A stretch of DNA of 64,000 bases from Imbricaverruca yamaguchii (taxonomy: Eukaryota > Arthropoda > Thecostraca > Neoverrucidae). The position numbers and the translations under genes were made by a program. The notes beneath the pieces were generated by a model. That model was given only the letters and a program-made list of their open reading frames with translations. It was not told where the DNA came from and did no database searches. The DNA is taken from assembly GCA_034440575.1 (NCBI GenBank), contig JAOTOL010001348.1, forward strand, positions 578,501 through 642,500. Direction: 5' to 3'. Below are positions 25,490-36,849 of this stretch, piece after piece. Each line of letters starts with the position of its first letter. Positions within the stretch are counted from its first letter, which is position 1.

Positions 25490-26560
25490 AAATTTCATAT
25501 GCCATTCTTCGGACCACTTCACAAGTTCGTCTAAGTCTTTTTGCAGCGAGATACGCTCATCTTGACCTGGTATTTCCATAAAGACCTTCAAATCATCCGC
25601 AAATTTCAAAACCTTACTGCTTAGCCCACTTTCAAAGTTATTTACAAATATAATGAACAGTAGTGGCCCCAATGCTGACCCCTGGGGGACTGCACTAAGA
25701 ACATCTTGCCATGACTTTGTACCATTTAGCATCACTCTTCGCTGTCTATCTGAAAGCCACAACTCTATCCATTTTAAGATGCTATCTGCAATACCATGGA
25801 CCTGAAGCTGCATCATTAACCGTTTATGCGGTATCTTGTCAAAGGCCTTACTAAAGTTATGATACGCTACATCAGCCTGATTTCCCGGACCAAATTGTTC
25901 TGTAGCGAAGTTAAAAAAGTCCAAGAGATTTGTGAGACACGATCGCCCTTTTCTACAACCATGTTGAGTATCTTGAATCAATCTGTTTCCTTCCAGATAA
26001 CTAACTATTCCATCCTTGATGATTGATCGAATACCTTGCAGACTAGGGATGTGAGACTTACTGGCCTATAGTTTTTAACTTTCCCTCTGTCTCCTTTCTT
26101 GAAAATGGGGACTACATATGTCCTTTTCCAATGTGGTGGAATTCCATTTTCTGAAACTCGTCTACAAAATATTATACTAAGTGAAAATGCTAGTTCCTGT
26201 TCAGCTTCCCGGAATACCCTAGCATACATTTCATCCGGTCCTGTTGCCTTGTTTGGCGTTATTTTCCTGATATGACTGAAAACAACATCACTATCAAAGA
26301 AATCAACATCATTTATCCGATCACATGTCACTGAACTATGGTGTACGGTCAGCATATTGGTCATATCTTCCAATGTAAACACTGATTTAAACTGTCTGCT
26401 CAGCTCCTCAACCATATCACTGTTCTCACCCAATATAGTCCCATTTACTTCCAGTGGGCCAATTGTGCTAGAAACTTTACTCAGCTTGCAGAAACTAAAT
26501 AACTTTATTACTGGCCCCCTTACAGTTCCTAGCCAAATCCAGTCGTCTTGCTCGCTTTGC
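25490..26560 (-). pseudogene. CR1-like reverse transcriptase
   Basis: Two adjoining open frames (26433-26005 and 25981-25430) carry the finger/palm blocks in order: NKATGPDEM; VVPIFKKGDRGKVKNYRPVSL; HGCRKGRSCLTNLLDF; FSKAFDKIPHKRLM; VPQGSALGPLLFIIFVN; and the catalytic KFADDLKVF near 25590. In the block before FSKAFD the residue that is normally the first catalytic Asp (LDFSKAF) reads as Asn (HNFSKAF). A break with a stop separates the frames at about 25990. In an active element the enzyme copies element RNA at a nicked chromosomal site. Confidence 0.92.
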
Positions 26561-26799
26561 TGCTGTTAATTTTTGCTTCACAGTGTCTCTAGATATTCGA
26601 TACGACCTTACATTTACGATATTTGAAGCTTCCCTAAACACTAAATGCAGCTTTCTGAGGCCTTAATTGCTTTTATAAAGTCTGGTGTAAGCCGTGCTGG
26701 CTTTCATACCCTTCTTTTGCGCCTTTGCTTTTGAGGGACATGTTTAATCTGAATTTCCGTCAAGTAAGATTTGAACTCTTCCTACATTTCACAGGCATT

Positions 26800-27640
26800 T
26801 AAATTGGAAAATTATTCTTCCCATCGTATGGCACTTAAAGCCGCTCTCATGCAGTCAAAGTCTGCTCTGTTGAAATTGGGAATCTTCACCAAATTATCCT
26901 TAATAGTTCCCATTACATGTGCATTGAATCTAATTATGTTATGTTCACTTCTTTCCAGAGATTCTTCTACAGTCAAGTCTTGAACCAAGTCACTTAAATC
27001 CGAGAATACGAGGTCCAATAATGAGCCATGCCTGGTCGGTTCCGTTACAAACTGGTGTAACAACAGGTCCTCTTCAAGGCATTTCCTAAACATTTTGCAT
27101 GATGTTTAAGCCAACATGATGCCAACACCAACATTTGCATAACCTTTTAAATTAATATCACCAACAATAAAGCACTTCCTCTGAAAGTTACTTCTGATTT
27201 CCTCACAAATCACCTTATCAAGCTCCAGTTGCTGAGAATGTGGAAGGGTTCCTGATCGGTAGAAAGCTCATATCCTCAGTTTATTGCTGTCGTCTTTTCC
27301 CACAGCGACATCAAGCCAAATGGACTCCACAGACACGTTTTTCTCTCCACCTGCTAGTTTTTGAGAACTGAATAAGCCATTCACATAGAGCATTACACCA
27401 CCCCATTTCACTGCTGGACCCCTATTGCACGAGAACATATTGTTTCCCTGGATCTCTTAGTCCTGCAAGTTATCTCCAAAATATCCCTCACTGACCCATG
27501 CCTCCGTGATGCAAACAAAATCTGGTTCCTCCTCAGGAACATAACACTTGAACTCATCAAATTTGGACCGCATACTCTGAGCATTTAGCATCATACACTT
27601 GCATATGATCCATAACCACCTTTGGCTTTTTCATGCTGAG
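26800..27640 (-). pseudogene. CR1-like apurinic-type endonuclease
   Basis: The open part 27093-26812 encodes the C-terminal end, with TEPTRHGSLLDLVFSD and LERSEHNIIRFN; the latter corresponds to the conserved S-D-H-N motif, here S-E-H-N. Upstream frames with several stops still show the ICEEIRSNFQRKCFIVGDIN block and GVVMLYVNGLFSS. This is the domain that nicks the target DNA. Multiple stops show it is non-functional. Confidence 0.85.
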
Positions 27641-27810
27641 GAGTTCTTTTATCACTGGATGAACTACCACTCTGCCTCCTTGAACTACTGCTATCCCTAT
27701 TTACTGACTTTGAAGTTATGTTGCCTTGGCTGTCACTATTGGCATATCCCCGAGATGGCAATGCAACTTCATCCCTCCCGACCCCTGAAGGACATGCTCA
27801 TGCACTTTGT

Positions 27811-28785
27811 CTAACACATGCACCCCTTCTCAGAGAAGTGCAGGCCATTCCTCTGATAGAGGTCCAATGATCCATAAAACCTGCACCACTCGTCAACAAA
27901 GGTGAAACCTAACTCATGGCAGAGCTTACCTACCCTGGCGTTGGCTGCCAGTGCCCCAGAGCTCCACTCAGGAGAGGCTCCAGCCCCAGGCAAAATTGCA
28001 GTTACAATGACTCTCCTACAATTGCTGTTACAATGACTGTTATCCTTCAGGGTGGCCAGAAGGGCCCTGTAGTCCTGTAGTAGCTCCTTACTCCTAGCAG
28101 GACCTATATTATTCACCCCTGCCTGTACTATAACTGTGCTAAACTGGTGATCACTGGTGGCTTGTGTCTGGCATCACCAAGCCTGGCCAGGTCCTTGACC
28201 TTGGCACCAGGCTTGGTGATGCACCTCCTGTCCCTCCTACCTTTACAGAATACCCTATATAAATGTCGCACACGAGAATCATCTACGACCGGTACTGTAT
28301 CCTTACTACTACTATCCTGGGGGCAGGATAGTGCCTGGAATCTATTCGATATTGATATGCCTGCTTGCCAAGCAGTTTGAGTAGGCTTCCTTGAACTCCT
28401 ACCATCTGCCACCTGCCACTCACTGACCCTTTCCTTGGGCTCGCTCTCAAAATCCTCCACACCCTTACCTCATGCCACTTCCCCTCCTGCGACCTACCAG
28501 ATCTAGCCCTCCTCCGTTCACTATTAACGCTCTCCTCTAGAGAAATCCCAGCCACCTCCACAGTAGGGGAAGCCTCGGTTACCTGGTGGTCTGCGACCAC
28601 CTGGGCATAGGATGTCCCTGCTGCGGAGTGACCTCTACTTGTCTTGTCTTGCCTTGTCATGCCTACCCTGTGCAACAAAGGCAGCCTTGAGATTGGAAAG
28701 CTCTGCCTTAAGGGCCCTAACGTCTTCCTCTAGTGCCTGCATCTTGGTAGAAACCATCTTACAGGCCGCAGCTTATTCCTAGATT
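27811..28785 (-). pseudogene. CR1-like ORF1 with coiled-coil start and SGNH esterase domain
   Basis: On the minus strand, the region near 28760-28670 encodes a heptad-like stretch (MQALEEDVRALKAELSNLK), probably a coiled coil. A Ser/Arg-rich linker follows, then esterase blocks: VVDDSRVRHLYRVF (GDS-like block I, 28262-28297), VIVQAGVNNIG (Asn block III, ~28130), and NGLHFSEKGC (D/N-x-x-H block V, 27817-27850). A frameshift at about 28140 separates the halves. ORF1 esterases are known in several CR1/L2-type LINEs; the block I Gly is replaced here by Asp. The tail FVDEWCRFYGS before block V is typical. Confidence 0.8.
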
Positions 28786-30229
28786 TAGATATAAATTAAC
28801 TCGTTAAACAACCGACAAAAATGAAACAAACAGCCAGCTATAATTCGCTATAAATCGCTACCTCCTATACTGTCAGATAATGATCTAAGTACTTCATGAA
28901 TACCAGCACACTAAGTAGAAACTATTAAACAATTGTTTGTTTTTTTTTTGTTTAAAAAAAATTAAATGTCTAATCTAATTGTTTTCTAGACAAGTCGACA
29001 AATATATGACAAATATCACTTATGATATCACTTAGGGTTAGACATGAAAATAAACAGAAGTCAAACAGCACTTATGAATACCACCAACTTAATATTAAAC
29101 TATATATTAAACTTAAACACCAGAAGAATATGTACCACAAAACTAAACAAAGTATGTTAGGAAAGTGTAATGTAACTAATGTAACTTATAATGTAACTTC
29201 ATAAAAATAAAAAGTAAAAAAAAAAAAAATGTAACTTCATCTACACATAAAAAGGACAGCAACATGCTATCTACAAAAAAAAATTAAATACAAGAACTTG
29301 TCTTACGAACGCAACTACACCGAGAACGCCACAATTTCAAGGATATCTAATAACCTTGGAACCTTGCTACAATCTCCAACTGAAGAAAAGTAAATACTAA
29401 AATACTCCCCAGACACCTCTACAATTACACCGGTATAGGATGAGCGCTATATGACCGAAGCAGTCGATGCGCCCCTAAGCCCAAATAACCAACCAACACC
29501 GGTATAGGGAGATATACCTAATGTAAATGAAGCTAACTATTTTAATTCTAAACTCTATCTTAAACTTTAACACCAAAAAGACCGAATCGTATTCCTCTGC
29601 ACTGCAGAAATCTACGACACGAGGCCGCGCCACCTGTCTGAAAAGCGTTCCCGCGGAGGATTGGCAAAGCTACCTCGTGTAATTTAAGTGTAACAAAAAT
29701 ACCACATATTGTTCACCTGTCTCAGGTTTGACTGTGTCATTGTGCATTCAAATACCAGCTGAATGTAACTTCGCACTGACCGTAAATAGCATACATGCAC
29801 CCTTAGTATGCTTTTCGACATCACTAGTGTCAGTACTACGTTCATACAATTACAACCTACAAGCCATCGGTGATTTCACTGAGTTGTTTGAGAGCAGAGC
29901 CGGAATCAGATCTGAACTGAATGCCAACAAAGCAGGTTTAACTACCCTAATGTGTACTTCAGAGCGCAACGCTTATCCCTTTCAGTTTAAGGATCTGGAC
30001 CAGCTCGATGGAGGAAATGGATGTCCGTCGGGCCTCAAGCCTGGTGCCACCTGCGCTGCTTAGCCTGGAGGCCCCCGCTGGCGAGCAGCCGGCAACGCCT
30101 TGGCTCGAGGTCATGGCGGCCCGGGACCCCAGCGATCCGGCTGGAGGCGCTGGCTTTGGTGGCGAGGTTCGCGAGCTTCATATACCGGGTCACCGATCCT
30201 CGCCGAGCCGGACAACCCGCAGCGCCCAG
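28786..30229. other. AT-rich stretch, no gene; contains a SINE tail
   Basis: Very A/T-rich at 28900-29300 (poly-T and poly-A runs), possibly including the LINE 5' leader. Around 29447-29502 lies a SINE-like tail. A frame at 29728-30063 has no recognised motif. CpG content rises from about 30000. Confidence 0.45.
29447..29502 (+). mobile_element. SINE 3' tail fragment (CCCAAATAACCAACCAAC)
   Basis: The segment ATGACCGAAGCAGTCGATGC followed by GCCC-TAAGCCCAAATAACCAACC recurs almost identically at 35648-35703 and, reversed and diverged, at 61766-61814. Short dispersed copies ending in the same motif suggest a SINE tail. Confidence 0.6.
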
Positions 30230-30728
30230 CCCAGCTCCGTGTCTGACAGAGCCGAGCGCCCAGCCCAGCTCCGTGTCTGCCAGAGCCGAGCGCCCAGCCC
30301 AGCTCCGCGTCTGACAGAGCCGAGCGCCCAGCCCAGCTCTGCGTCTGACAGAGCCGAGCGCCCAGCCCAGCTCCGTGTCTGCCAGAGCCGAGCGCCCAGC
30401 CCAGCTCCGCGTCTGACAGAGCCGAGCGCCCAGCCCAGCTCTGCGTCTGACAGAGCCGAGCGCCCAGCCCAGCTCCGCGTCTGACAGAGCCGAGCGCCCA
30501 GCCCAGCTCTGCGTCTGACAGAGCCGAGCGCCCAGCCCAGCTCCGCGTCTGACAGAGCCGAGCGCCCAGCCCAGCTCCGCGTCTGACAGAGCCGAGCGCC
30601 CAGCCCAGCTCCTGCGTCTGACAGAGCCGAGCGCCCAGCCCAGCTCCGCGTCTGACAGAGCCGAGCGCCCAGCCCAGCTCTGCGTCTGACAGAGCCGAGC
30701 GCCCAGCCCAGCTCCGCGTCTGACAGAG
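30230..30728. repeat. 34-bp GC-rich minisatellite
   Basis: About 14 units with 34-bp spacing; core AGCCGAGCGCCCAGCCCAGC. The first units carry GTGTCTGCCAG, later ones GCGTCTGACAG; one unit near 30610 has an extra base. Long open frames here are repeat artefacts. Confidence 0.95.
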
Positions 30729-30796
30729 CCGGCGTGGCTGGCCCTCGTCCGAGTGTGAGCCCAGTCGGCGTCATTAACCGGGACAGCGCCGCCTGG

Positions 30797-31020
30797 TTCA
30801 TCCGGCCAGCTCCGACTGTCCATGCTGCAGCTGTGACCTCGCCAGCTCCGACTGTCAGTGCTGCAGCTGTGACCCGGCCAGCTCCGACTGTCCATGCTGC
30901 AGCTGTGACCTCGCCAGCTCCGACTGTCAGTGCTGCAGCTGTGACCCGGCCAGCTCCGACTGTCAGTGCTGCAGCTGTGACCCGGCCAGCTCCGACTGTC
31001 CATGCTGCAGCTGTGACCCG
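30797..31020. repeat. 36-bp minisatellite (CAGCTCCGACTGTCCATGCT core)
   Basis: Six units alternating between two subtypes (CCATGCTGCAG / TCAGTGCTGCAG and CTCGCC / CCCGGCC), so the longer period is 72 bp in part. Confidence 0.93.
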
Positions 31021-31084
31021 GCCGAATGGCTGAACATCGAGACACTGTGTGCCCTTCGTTGGCAGAGTGACTTTCGCCGCGGGC

Positions 31085-32130
31085 GTCCGGGCGGTCATGT
31101 GTCCCTGAGTGGTGGGGCGATGAGCGGTGGATAGGGCCGGGGCGGTCATGTGTCCCTGAGTGGTGGGGCGATGAGCGGTGGATAGGGCCGGGGCGGTCTG
31201 TATAGCGTCCCTGAGTGGTGGGGCGATGAGCGGTGGATAGGGCCGGACGGTCATGTGTCCCTGAGTGGTGGGGCGATGAGCGGTGGATAGGGCCGGACGG
31301 TCATGTGTCCCTGAGTGATGGGGCGATGAGCGGTGGATAGGGCCGGACGGTCATGTGTCCCTGAGTGGTGGGGCGATGAGCGGTGGATAGGGCCGGACGG
31401 TCATGTGTCCCTGAGTGGTGGGGCGATGAGCGGTGGATAGGGCCGGGCGGTACATGTGTCCCTGAGTGGTGGGGCCATGAGCGGTGGATAGGGCCGGACG
31501 GTCATGTGTCCCTGAGTGGTGGGGCGATGAGCGGTGGATAGGGCCGGGGCGGTGTGTACAGTGTCCCTGAGTGGTGGGGCGATGAGCGGTGGATAGGGCC
31601 GGGGCGGTGTGTACAGCGTCCCTGAGTGGTGGGGCGATGAGCGGTGGATAGGGCCGGGCGGCCGTGTGTCCCTGAGTGGTGGGGCGATGAGCGGTGGATA
31701 GGGTCGGGACGGTCATGTGTCCCTGAGTGGTGGGGCGATGAGCGGTGGATAGGGCCGGACGGTCATGTGTCCCTGAGTGGTGGGGCGATGAGCGGTGGAT
31801 AGGGCCGGGCGGTCATGCGTCCCTGAGTGGTGGGGCGATGAGCGGTGGATAGGGCCGGGGCGGTCTGTATAGCGTCCCTGAGTGGTGGGGCGATGAGCGG
31901 TGGATAGGGCCGGGGCGGTGTGTACAGTGTCCCTGAGTGATGGGGCGATGAGCGGTGGATAGGGCCGGGCGGCCATGCGTCCCTGAGTGGTGGGGCGATG
32001 AGCGGTGGATAGGGCCGGGGCGGTATGTAGCGTCCCTGAGTGGTGGGGCGATGAGCGGTGGATAGGGCCGGACGGTCATGTGTCCCTGAGTGGTGGGGCG
32101 ATGAGCGGTGGATAGGGCCGGGCCGATCTG
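31085..32130. repeat. ~50-bp minisatellite, ~21 units
   Basis: Spacing of GGTCATGTGTCCC is 50 bp in the regular part. Units share CCTGAGTGGTGGGGCGATGA and differ in the linker (ATGTGT, TGTATAGCGT, TGTACAGTGT), which defines at least three subtypes intermixed along the array. Confidence 0.95.
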
Positions 32131-33509
32131 TACAGTGCTATAATCGGCCAAATGCAGCGCGACAGCGACAATCGGAGAGGATGGACGGACAAGTCGGTCT
32201 GCAGCAGTAAACCGTGTGCATGGCACTAGGCATGAGGTCGGTGGACTTTTCCCTCAACGTCGTGGTGTGGCAATGAAGGTACAGTAGTAAACGTCGTGGT
32301 GTCACAATGCAATACCACGGATAGTGAAGGCAATTGAGGAGAACAGAGCACGTGCCCACAGTGGTGGCGGTGTTGGGGTGACGTCACGGTCCAGGACGTA
32401 TTGTCGCCGCCCGGTTCCGGCTGTTAGTGCTCGAACCGCGACCTGACCTGCCGCCGAGTCATCGACACCTGGCGTTCGCATTGTCGTCGCGATGACGGCC
32501 AAACCAATATGCTATGAAGGCAGTGTTTTGAATGACAATCGTGACATATGTATGCCTGTAGGTATGTACCATGTGCGCTTCGCCAGTGTTTCATGTTGTG
32601 TTTTGAAGCTCTGCTTGGTCAGATGTTGTGATGGTCCAGACTTGCAGTTGGCCTGCGACGTCAAACGTCACGGCACCCCTTCCTGATGCCGCTGATGCTG
32701 CGATGTATGTGGGATGGCCCGGTGGAATTGTGCGCTTCTCCATCCCTGAGTGGTTGCTATAACTGGTAGCGACATAGCTGGTGGGTGATTGTGCAAGGGA
32801 ATACTTTCTTTGGTTTTCTTCGAAGGTTTCTTTACTTTTTCGAATTCCCATGGTCTGATGGTTTTGGTGACCTGTTTGCATAGCCTAAACTCCGGTCGGG
32901 GGAGATAATCTAGGGAGATAGCCAGTGCACTCAAATTCTCAATACAACTGTTTTCCTGGTCTTCGTACACAAACTGCAAAAGCATGACAAAGATGGTCTT
33001 GTATAACCATGAGCCCTGATGCCAGTGTCTCTGATATAGCCTATGTCTGGAATCTTGATATATCGTTGAATTCAAGCATTTAATAGCATTGGTCACATTT
33101 AATATTGACCCTGTTTGACCTGTATTCACATTAATATATCGTGATGACTTGGAGGATGGACTTGATGGCATAGAACGATTACTCACCGTGTACAATATGC
33201 ACGAACAAATAGGTACCTGCGTTGAGTTAGATCATAGGTGGAACTATATATTTTTGCGAGGTACCTGAATGGTACACATCTGCCTTAAAAATCCCTGCTG
33301 CTACCTAATCATTTTCCGGCAAATCTACCCTTCATTTAGATATTTGCATGGCCTCCACAGTCCACGCGTCATCCTCGTAAGCAACACCTTGCATCGACAA
33401 GGTCTTCGTGACCTGTTATTAAGTACCAATGTGAAGAAAATAAGGTCAATATACACGTTCGGTTTGTGTAGTCGCCTATCATTCTCTCGGAAACATGATT
33501 CATTGCCGA
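32131..33509. other. Intergenic stretch with an open frame of unknown status
   Basis: A minus-strand frame 33195-32668 (175 codons) is Ser/Lys/Arg-rich with no recognised domain. It lies downstream (in sense) of the Penelope-like remnant and could be decayed 3' sequence of that element or unrelated. No other feature seen. Confidence 0.35.
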
Positions 33510-34165
33510 GGTGACACTACGCAATTTTTTCCGGGGCAGCTGTCCCCTCCCCTTTGGCAGAATTTAGCATTAAATCAATTGCATGGCCATTGTCGGCCTT
33601 AATATCCTCCCCATAGTGTTCAATAAGTTCCATCCAGCATTCATTCATTTTTGACGTTCGTCGGTGGAATGAAGCTATGCAATGCATGCCCCTATCATGC
33701 ATATATAGAGATTCAATAGCACGGAGATCGAGGATCGAATTACAACGGGACAAGTATGAAAAATCGTCAATGGTAAAGTGTGAATCACATGCAGATGAAT
33801 GCTGCTTGACTGGTGACGGGCATGGATTGCAGAGGATACGCTGAGTGGAGTCTGGTCGTCCTAAATGCTGTTGTACCCTACAGCATAGACTACGCAGGGT
33901 AGACCCCACCTATGATGCCTCACACGAGCAACAACTGAAGCGATATACTCCTGAGGATAAACAACATCTAGCAATCATGTCTTTGTATCTGAAAAATGAG
34001 CCTTTGTTGCAGTTATGATCTAAGATGATCTTGGGGTCCATGTATGGGTAAAACTTTGACAGTAATCGAATAAGTTCAAACTTCAGACTATCAGACTGCC
34101 GTCCGAAAAACTGAAGAACGAGATACTCGGCAGCCCCGGAACTGCATGCATGAGAGCTTCCCTAC
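33510..34165 (-). pseudogene. Penelope-like element, GIY-YIG endonuclease end
   Basis: On the minus strand the frame from about 34130 reads FFGRQSDSLKFELIRLLSKF, then PYMDPKIILDHNCNKGSFFR, then SSGVYRFSCCSCEAS, a stop, VGSTLRSLCCRVQQHLGR, and later SNPCPSP-type NPCPSPVKQHSSAC and DFSYLSRCNSILDLRAIESL. These match the linker and GIY-YIG nuclease of Penelope-like retroelements. GIY appears as GVY; the YVG Tyr codon is the stop TAG at about 33908, one change from TAT, so one catalytic motif is destroyed. The reverse transcriptase that should precede it upstream was not found, so the copy is 5'-truncated and inactive. The nuclease Arg/His region (QHLGRPD) is retained. Confidence 0.85.
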
Positions 34166-34169
34166 TGAT

Positions 34170-34473
34170 CCTGATGTTCAGGAACTTTTAATGTAAAAGT
34201 TCACCAGGTGGGTTGCAAAAGAAAAAAAATAACTATAAAAACTTTCTGAGAAATCATATTTCCATGTCAATGAGGGCTTAAGTGGAACACTGAAGATGGA
34301 AGAGTGGACAATGCAGTTTTTGATGGAGTGAGGGATGAGGCTTGAAGCTAGTTCCCAGTCCTGAGAACGGAAACCTGACAGCAAGCTCTCGCTGCTGCTA
34401 GTGCTGGCCGCACCAGATTAAGCTGCCCACGATTAAAGTGCTGTATCGCGGGGCCCGCGCACTCTTAACTGTA

Positions 34474-34474
<1 letters not shown>
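34170..34474. other. Spacer, nothing recognised
   Basis: A short minus-strand frame (34384-34178) has no recognised motif. Confidence 0.4.

Positions 34475-34540
<66 letters not shown>
34475..34540. repeat. (TA)n microsatellite
   Basis: Uninterrupted run of about 65 bp. Confidence 0.98.
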
Positions 34541-34542
<2 letters not shown>

Positions 34543-34919
34543 TGACCAAGTGATGTGCTTGCAGTACAGCCACCATTTGATCGGCCGTCATGTCACATAC
34601 TCCGCATCTGATTCCGCATATTCGTGCATCCGACACCCTAGAGCCTGATGCACACCACGGCACAGTCGCCGTCCGTCTGGTCTAGCTATCAGCGGAGTAC
34701 GACGAAGACCATCGCCCCCCGCGCTCGAGGGCGCGGTAGAATGCCAGCTGGCGTTATCGGAGAAAGGGTGACGAAAACGTGAAGCGGGAATAATGATTAT
34801 TTTATTAGAAAGCGAATGCTGATGCAAGTGCAATGAGAAGTAGGTGAACGCTTCACCTGATTTGACCTCAGCGGCCTTGTGAGTCGTCGGTGTGTATTCC
34901 ACCCTGGTGGTCGGCGGAA

Positions 34920-34946
34920 CTTCCGCCCGCGTGGGGCGGGCGGAAG
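34920..34946. repeat. 11-bp GC-rich hairpin, 5-nt loop
   Basis: Arms CTTCCGCCCGC and its exact complement GCGGGCGGAAG, loop GTGGG. No following T run, so nothing suggests transcription termination. Confidence 0.85.
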
Positions 34947-35647
34947 GTCGCTCTGGTCCCACACCAGCTGAAGCTCAAGCTGAAACTGAAGCTGAATACG
35001 CGGTGTGAAACAGCTCAATCGATAAGCTTTTCGAGTTGGTTTAAATATGCTTGCGCGACCGTTTTTTCGCTGACACTCCAGGGCGGGCCAGGCAGATCAA
35101 TGTGGTGCAGGCATTCGATCGTCGCCGGGGTTGTCGGGTCCTGGTCTGGATAAAATGTGATGTCGTGCCTCAACTATACTGATATTCAAGTTGAAGACCC
35201 AGTCTGCTACTTAGTCTGTCACAGCATCAACGTTCAGGGCATTAATTAGGTCAAGGTCAAGTGCGAGGAAATATGCAATGAACTGAACAAATAGGTGATA
35301 AAAACATTGCTTACATTTGAAGAAAATTAATAGCTGGTACCGGTGTAAAGCTAATTGTCGCCTTTTTAAGTAAAGGAGGTTAAGTTGATTATTTTCAACT
35401 TCTCAATGTAGCATTGTTAGATTGAGAACAAAGAATCTACTCAGATGAAATATGGGAATCGACGTGACAACTTAGCATGGAACTCGATATTTTTACTTTG
35501 TTAGTCCATATTTTAGCCTCTAGCCTCTAGGGCTTGTGATACGCATAGCCGAAAGACGCGCGCGATTTTATTTCCGTAATGCGACTTCATGTTGATTTGA
35601 AACTTACAACAAGACTAGAGGACATGCACTGCCATTAGATAATCGGC

Positions 35648-35703
35648 GTTGTATGGCCGAAGCAGTCGATGCGCCCATAAACCCAAATAACCAACCAACT
35701 AAC
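35648..35703 (+). mobile_element. SINE 3' tail fragment, second copy
   Basis: Near-identical to 29447-29502: GGCCGAAGCAGTCGATGCGC then CCATAAACCCAAATAACCAA. Confidence 0.6.
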
Positions 35704-36465
35704 TGCCATTAGATATACTCCGGCCGTTCTGAAGAACGCGGATCAGAGATCAAGTCATGTGCACCAACCGTGTCCACAATTTAAACCTCCGGTTGGTGCA
35801 GGGCTATAACCGGAGGTAACCCCTCTGCTCTTTTTCTTCATTATTCCTCGATCATTTATACATGCACGAAAGTTCAATTTTGCATCATATCTTGCGCCGT
35901 TTCCTCATAAGTATTTCAACATATCTCTAAAATGGCGAGGCCATGACTGGACATTGACCTACCGTAGGTCGTAGACCGGAACTTTATCTTGCACCTCATC
36001 AACTGATTAACGGGCGGGACAGTCATGTCCATCCGAAACAGTGAGGAAATACAAAAATTAGAGGAAGGTGCGCCACATTTCGCAGCGATGTCTTCAGCAT
36101 TTTCTATGTTGCCATACATAACTCTTAGAGGAAAATCGACCGGACACCTCCGCCACCCCCACCCCCACCCCATCCCCTTCCTTGCACCGTGAATGTCAAC
36201 ATAATTCATACCAACGCGAGACTAAGCCATTTGGGACAACAAACAGGAAAATTCAGCTTTCAAGGAAGCTGATATCAGTTTTTTCCACCCCTGATGGTCA
36301 CTTCTAAGTCAGGGGCAAGGTTTTCAAAATCAGGGTTCGCTTTTCCTCAATGGTAATCCTACCAACAAAGAAATCTTTTTGTCATATTATTGGTACACAC
36401 ATGTAATCGGAGCTTCCACCATCCTTTCAACTGCATTCAATTCCCACAACGGTTCATGAGGTATG

Positions 36466-36514
36466 CATGCATGTATGTATGTATGTATGTATGTATGTAT
36501 GTATGTATATATAC

Positions 36515-36570
<56 letters not shown>
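36466..36570. repeat. (GTAT)n followed by (TA)n
   Basis: Tandem ATGT/GTAT tetranucleotides (36466-36508), then an interrupted AT dinucleotide run. Confidence 0.97.
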
Positions 36571-36849
36571 TCAATGATTATCCGTGCGCCCATGGACTTT
36601 CGGGATTTCGCATTTCACCACTTGCACCTAGATATTCGCACACAGGTCAGCGAACATCCTGCAGTGTATGTGCTAATCAAACACGTCAACGGGCGTCAAG
36701 CGTAGGCGCACGAGATTGTCAGAACGCTGACTCCGCTAGTGCAGGTACGCAGGCCTCCTACGTACACACTGCCAGTTTGGCAGGATGATACTTTGAGCAG
36801 TGATTCGAGTGCATGCATGCCCTGAGCTCGAGGTGACCTCAGTTGCTTA

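Larger units (their letters stand above)
24989..28785 (-). mobile_element. CR1-like LINE, long but decayed copy
   Basis: Minus-strand element. The 3' end at low coordinates has three tandem TTTATGTC 8-mers (sense), the CR1-type tail. Going upstream come the C-terminal region (25243-25461), reverse transcriptase (25490-26560), AP endonuclease (26800-27640) and ORF1 with an SGNH esterase-like domain (27811-28785). All parts carry frameshifts, stops or deletions, so it is dead. The 5' boundary is set where ORF1-like coding potential disappears and is approximate. The 11.6-kb and 44-46-kb fragments belong to the same family. Confidence 0.93.
34541..36465. other. Intergenic stretch, no gene
   Basis: Holds a GC hairpin (34920-34946), a short AAGCTGAA-type repeat (34970-34995) and a SINE tail (35648-35703). 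Open frames are short and unremarkable. Confidence 0.5.

Noticed and set aside
30035..31254. Minus-strand frames of 336 and 354 codons through the 34-, 36- and 50-bp arrays
   Set aside because: Period and composition are those of the minisatellites; both frames and the opposite strand are open.
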